From Treponema sp. (GTDB lineage Bacteria > Spirochaetota > Spirochaetia > Treponematales > Treponemataceae), in NCBI GenBank assembly GCA_017617145.1, contig JAFZWX010000065.1, forward strand, positions 1 to 7,528: a stretch of 7,528 nt of DNA, read 5' to 3'. Position numbers and translations under genes: made by a program. The notes beneath the pieces were generated by a model. That model saw only the letters and a program-made list of their open reading frames with translations, did not search any database and was not told the DNA's origin. This document shows positions 5,911 through 7,528 of this stretch, piece by piece; the first letter of the stretch is position 1; every line of letters starts with the position of its first letter.

Positions 5911-6720
5911 CTAACCTCCATTCACCGTGATTTTTTTAAGCGAAACCCGCCAGAACAACGCACCCACTGCCCCAAGCACCACACACCACGTAAGCTGCAG
6001 CAGCAAGGCAAAAACAAGTCCTGTTCCAAAAGTGAATCCCGGTTTACAAAGCAGCACACTAAGCGGAGTATCATAAATGCACCTGAACGGAAGATACTGA
6101 ACAGCCGCACGTAAACCTTCGGGAAAAAACGCCAGCGGAATCGACGCACCCGAAAGCAGCAGAACAATACATTCCTTTACCATATTAATTCCCCAGGTCG
6201 ATTCTGTATAAAGGCAGATTGTTGCAACAATCATATCAACGCTGAAGTTGAGCACCAGCGCCATCAAAACAGAAATCACAAAGAACAAAAGATTAGAGCC
6301 AAGTGCAATGTAACCGCCAGTCAAAATGTTGATAATTATAAAAGTCGGCACAAAGGTCAAAAAGAACGACATTACATTTTCGCCAAAGTACGACCAGAAA
6401 CTGTACCCGCGGAAGCTCATAGGTTTAAGAAGTTTAAGAACAATTGCCCCTGACTGAATCTCGCGGCTCATATCCCAGACAAGGAATACTTCCAGAAAAT
6501 TAAACAGCGCAGTTGCAAGCACCAGATAAACAAGCGTGTCGTTCAAGGTCATCCCGTTTACAACATCAGTTCCGCTCGAAGCATAAATTGCCTTCCACAA
6601 AAAATAAATCAAAACAAGATAAACAAGATTTCCAAAAAGCGTTACAAAAGTTCCGAGCCTGTAGTGCAGCCGCTCCATCATGCCAAGCTTTGTAAGCGCA
6701 AAGTATTTTCTAAGGTTCAT
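5911..6720 (-). CDS. ABC-2 type exporter permease 1 (COG4587-like)
   Basis: The 269-residue integral membrane protein has hydrophobic segments near 22-45, 62-82, 112-135, 142-168, 182-205 and 232-257. The cytosolic motif MSREIQSGAIVLKLLKP (84-100) and the ending LKKITVNGG are typical of the first permease in COG4586/4587/3694-type exporters, related to the daunorubicin-exporter class. It pairs with permease 2 and the ATPase at the inner membrane; the cargo cannot be read. The start is the ATG at 6718-6720, giving MNLRKYFALTKLG. GGAGGG (6733-6738) lies 12 bases upstream, longer than ideal, with no closer in-frame start. The frame stays open upstream to a GTG at 6808-6810, but those 30 codons (MSCSGLTRTSF..., RVKHGNDIGG) are translated palindromic repeat and are not protein. 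The TAG stop at 5911-5913 overlaps the Shine-Dalgarno region of permease 2. Confidence 0.88.
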   Translation of the reverse strand: MNLRKYFALTKLGMMERLHYRLGTFVTLFGNLVYLVLIYFLWKAIYASSGTDVVNGMTLNDTLVYLVLATALFNFLEVFLVWDMSREIQSGAIVLKLLKPMSFRGYSFWSYFGENVMSFFLTFVPTFIIINILTGGYIALGSNLLFFVISVLMALVLNFSVDMIVATICLYTESTWGINMVKECIVLLLSGASIPLAFFPEGLRAAVQYLPFRCIYDTPLSVLLCKPGFTFGTGLVFALLLQLTWCVVLGAVGALFWRVSLKKITVNGG

Positions 6721-6740
6721 ATAATTCGTAAACCCTCCAA

Positions 6741-6809
6741 TGTCATTGCCGTGCTTGACACGGCAATCTATATTTCTAAAAGATGTCCGGGTCAAGCCCG
6801 AACATGACA
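6741..6809. repeat. 69-base dispersed palindromic repeat (TGTCAT...ATGACA)
   Basis: The element has terminal inverted repeats TGTCAT (6741-6746) and ATGACA (6804-6809). Inside are two hairpins. The first is 6745-6753 with 6759-6767 (ATTGCCGTG/CACGGCAAT, loop CTTGA), 9 perfect pairs. The second is 6783-6791 with 6797-6805 (loop TCAAG), 9 pairs with one C-A mismatch. The two hairpins are imperfect reverse complements of each other around an AT-rich centre (6770-6780), so the whole can also fold as one long arm. I recognise this style (GCTTGAC-CGGCAATCT) from dispersed intergenic repeats of several bacterial lineages. It carries no gene; it is presumably non-autonomous. It fills most of the 99-base gap between the ATPase and permease 1 and ends 2 bases before the latter's Shine-Dalgarno sequence. 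Transcribed hairpins here may affect relative expression of the exporter parts. Confidence 0.8.
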
Positions 6810-6819
6810 CACTTTAAAA

Positions 6820-7528
6820 TTATGCAGCACCCTCGTAAATCTTCTTAATAACTTCCTCTGTGGAAATATCCTCCAGCTGAATATCTTTAACGCCGCCCTT
6901 TTTCTGGTACTCCGAAATTACAGACATAACATCGGTCTTTGATTCATCAACAACAATTTCCTGCCAGCCCGTTCCCACCAGATTCAACTTGAGCGTTCTG
7001 TACGAACCAAAGTAATGCTTAAGGTGTTCAATATCGTTGTCGTAAATCATACTGCCGTGATCAATAATAATGATTCTCTGGCAAAGCGCATCAACATCGC
7101 CCATATCGTGTGTTGTTAAAATTACTGTCGTGTTCTTTTCTTTGTTCAGCCCTTTTATAAGCTCTCGGATTTTTGCTTTCATAGAAACATCAAGACCAAT
7201 AGTAGGCTCGTCCAGAAAAACAATTTTTGGATTATGCAAAAATGCCGCAAGAATATCGCTCAAGGTACGCTGACCCAAAGACATCTGGCGAACAGGTTTA
7301 TGCAAAAGCTGTTCAATATCTGCAAGCTCGCGGTAAAGCTCAAGCATTCTTTCGTAGTCGGCAGTGGGAATCATATAGATTTCTTTAAGCAGCTTGAACG
7401 ATTCAATAAGCGGAAGCGACCACCAAAGCTGACTTCTCTGCCCGAATACAACACCAATATTTTCTGCGTTGCGCGTGCGGTTTTTATAAGGCACAACTCC
7501 GTTTACAAGAATCTCGCCGCTTGTTGGT
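6820..7528 (-). CDS. ABC exporter ATPase (COG4586-like), 5' end outside window
   Basis: This minus-strand gene enters from the right edge; 235 C-terminal residues are visible, starting PTSGEILVNG. Counting from there: Q-loop Q30 in the family-typical VFGQRSQLWW (27-36), signature SLGQR (83-87, a variant of LSGGQ), Walker B IVFLDE (102-107), D-loop GLD (111-113) and H-loop H140 (LTTHD). The Walker A lysine lies outside the window. A C-terminal extension (about 175-235) ends in EEVIKKIYEGAA. The protein hydrolyses ATP on the cytosolic face to drive export by permeases 1 and 2 encoded directly downstream. The VFGQRSQLWW motif with SLGQR is what points to this three-gene exporter family rather than to generic ABC-2 ATPases. 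A GTG at 7492-7494 is not a real start because conserved sequence continues upstream to the edge. The promoter of the operon is not in the window. Confidence 0.92.
   Translation of the reverse strand, partial: PTSGEILVNGVVPYKNRTRNAENIGVVFGQRSQLWWSLPLIESFKLLKEIYMIPTADYERMLELYRELADIEQLLHKPVRQMSLGQRTLSDILAAFLHNPKIVFLDEPTIGLDVSMKAKIRELIKGLNKEKNTTVILTTHDMGDVDALCQRIIIIDHGSMIYDNDIEHLKHYFGSYRTLKLNLVGTGWQEIVVDESKTDVMSVISEYQKKGGVKDIQLEDISTEEVIKKIYEGAA

Noticed and set aside
6741..6809. CRISPR repeat or tRNA-like fold
   Set aside because: It is a single copy with no spacers and lacks tRNA arm sequences; its ends and the paired hairpins fit a dispersed palindromic repeat.
6721..6810. N-terminal extension of permease 1 starting at GTG 6808-6810
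   Set aside because: The 30 codons are translated palindromic repeat; the protein family starts at the downstream ATG, which has a GGAGGG site upstream.

Overview
The window looks like ordinary chromosome from a moderately AT-rich anaerobe. I favour a host-associated spirochaete of the Treponema type, with Clostridia as the alternative. The clues are an aldo/keto reductase with a C-terminal iron-sulfur domain, a DUF5680 protein, a three-part ABC-2 exporter, and a dispersed TGTCAT...ATGACA palindromic repeat. The lineage is inference from sequence style; no rRNA or other phylogenetic marker is present.

Layout. Positions 1-105 (minus) hold the first 35 codons of aspartate carbamoyltransferase (pyrB), cut by the window edge. 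Upstream of it, also on minus, is a PD-(D/E)XK nuclease-like protein of unknown role (167-1024). A gap of about 130 bases carries a perfect 10-bp inverted repeat built on CGTACG. Next is a two-gene minus-strand operon: an Fe-S aldo/keto reductase (1596-2621) overlapping by 4 bases a DUF5680 protein (1153-1599). Its promoter lies so close to the start codon that the mRNA is probably leaderless. Divergent from it on plus are a GNAT acetyltransferase (2679-3143) and, overlapping by ATGA, a Nudix-HD two-domain hydrolase (3140-4285). The latter runs tail-to-tail into a minus-strand HAD phosphatase (4282-4923), the two stop codons sharing one TTAA. A 150-base gap then holds a 90-base nested palindrome. 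The rest (5074-7528, minus) is an ABC-2 exporter operon: ATPase (5' end outside the window), permease 1, permease 2. A 69-base palindromic repeat sits between ATPase and permease 1 and creates a false N-terminal extension of permease 1.

How the genes work together. The three ABC genes should form one export complex of unknown substrate. The GNAT/Nudix-HD pair is translationally coupled. With the facing HAD phosphatase it suggests small-molecule phosphate or nucleotide housekeeping, but that is inference. The reductase and DUF5680 protein are also coupled.

I see no rRNA, tRNA, CRISPR array, prophage, insertion sequence with a transposase, or toxin-antitoxin pair. No stretch over 300 bases lacks a gene. 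Nothing here is clearly a new system; the best leads are the Nudix-HD fusion, the 90-base nested hairpin, the repeat inside the exporter operon and the leaderless-type promoter.
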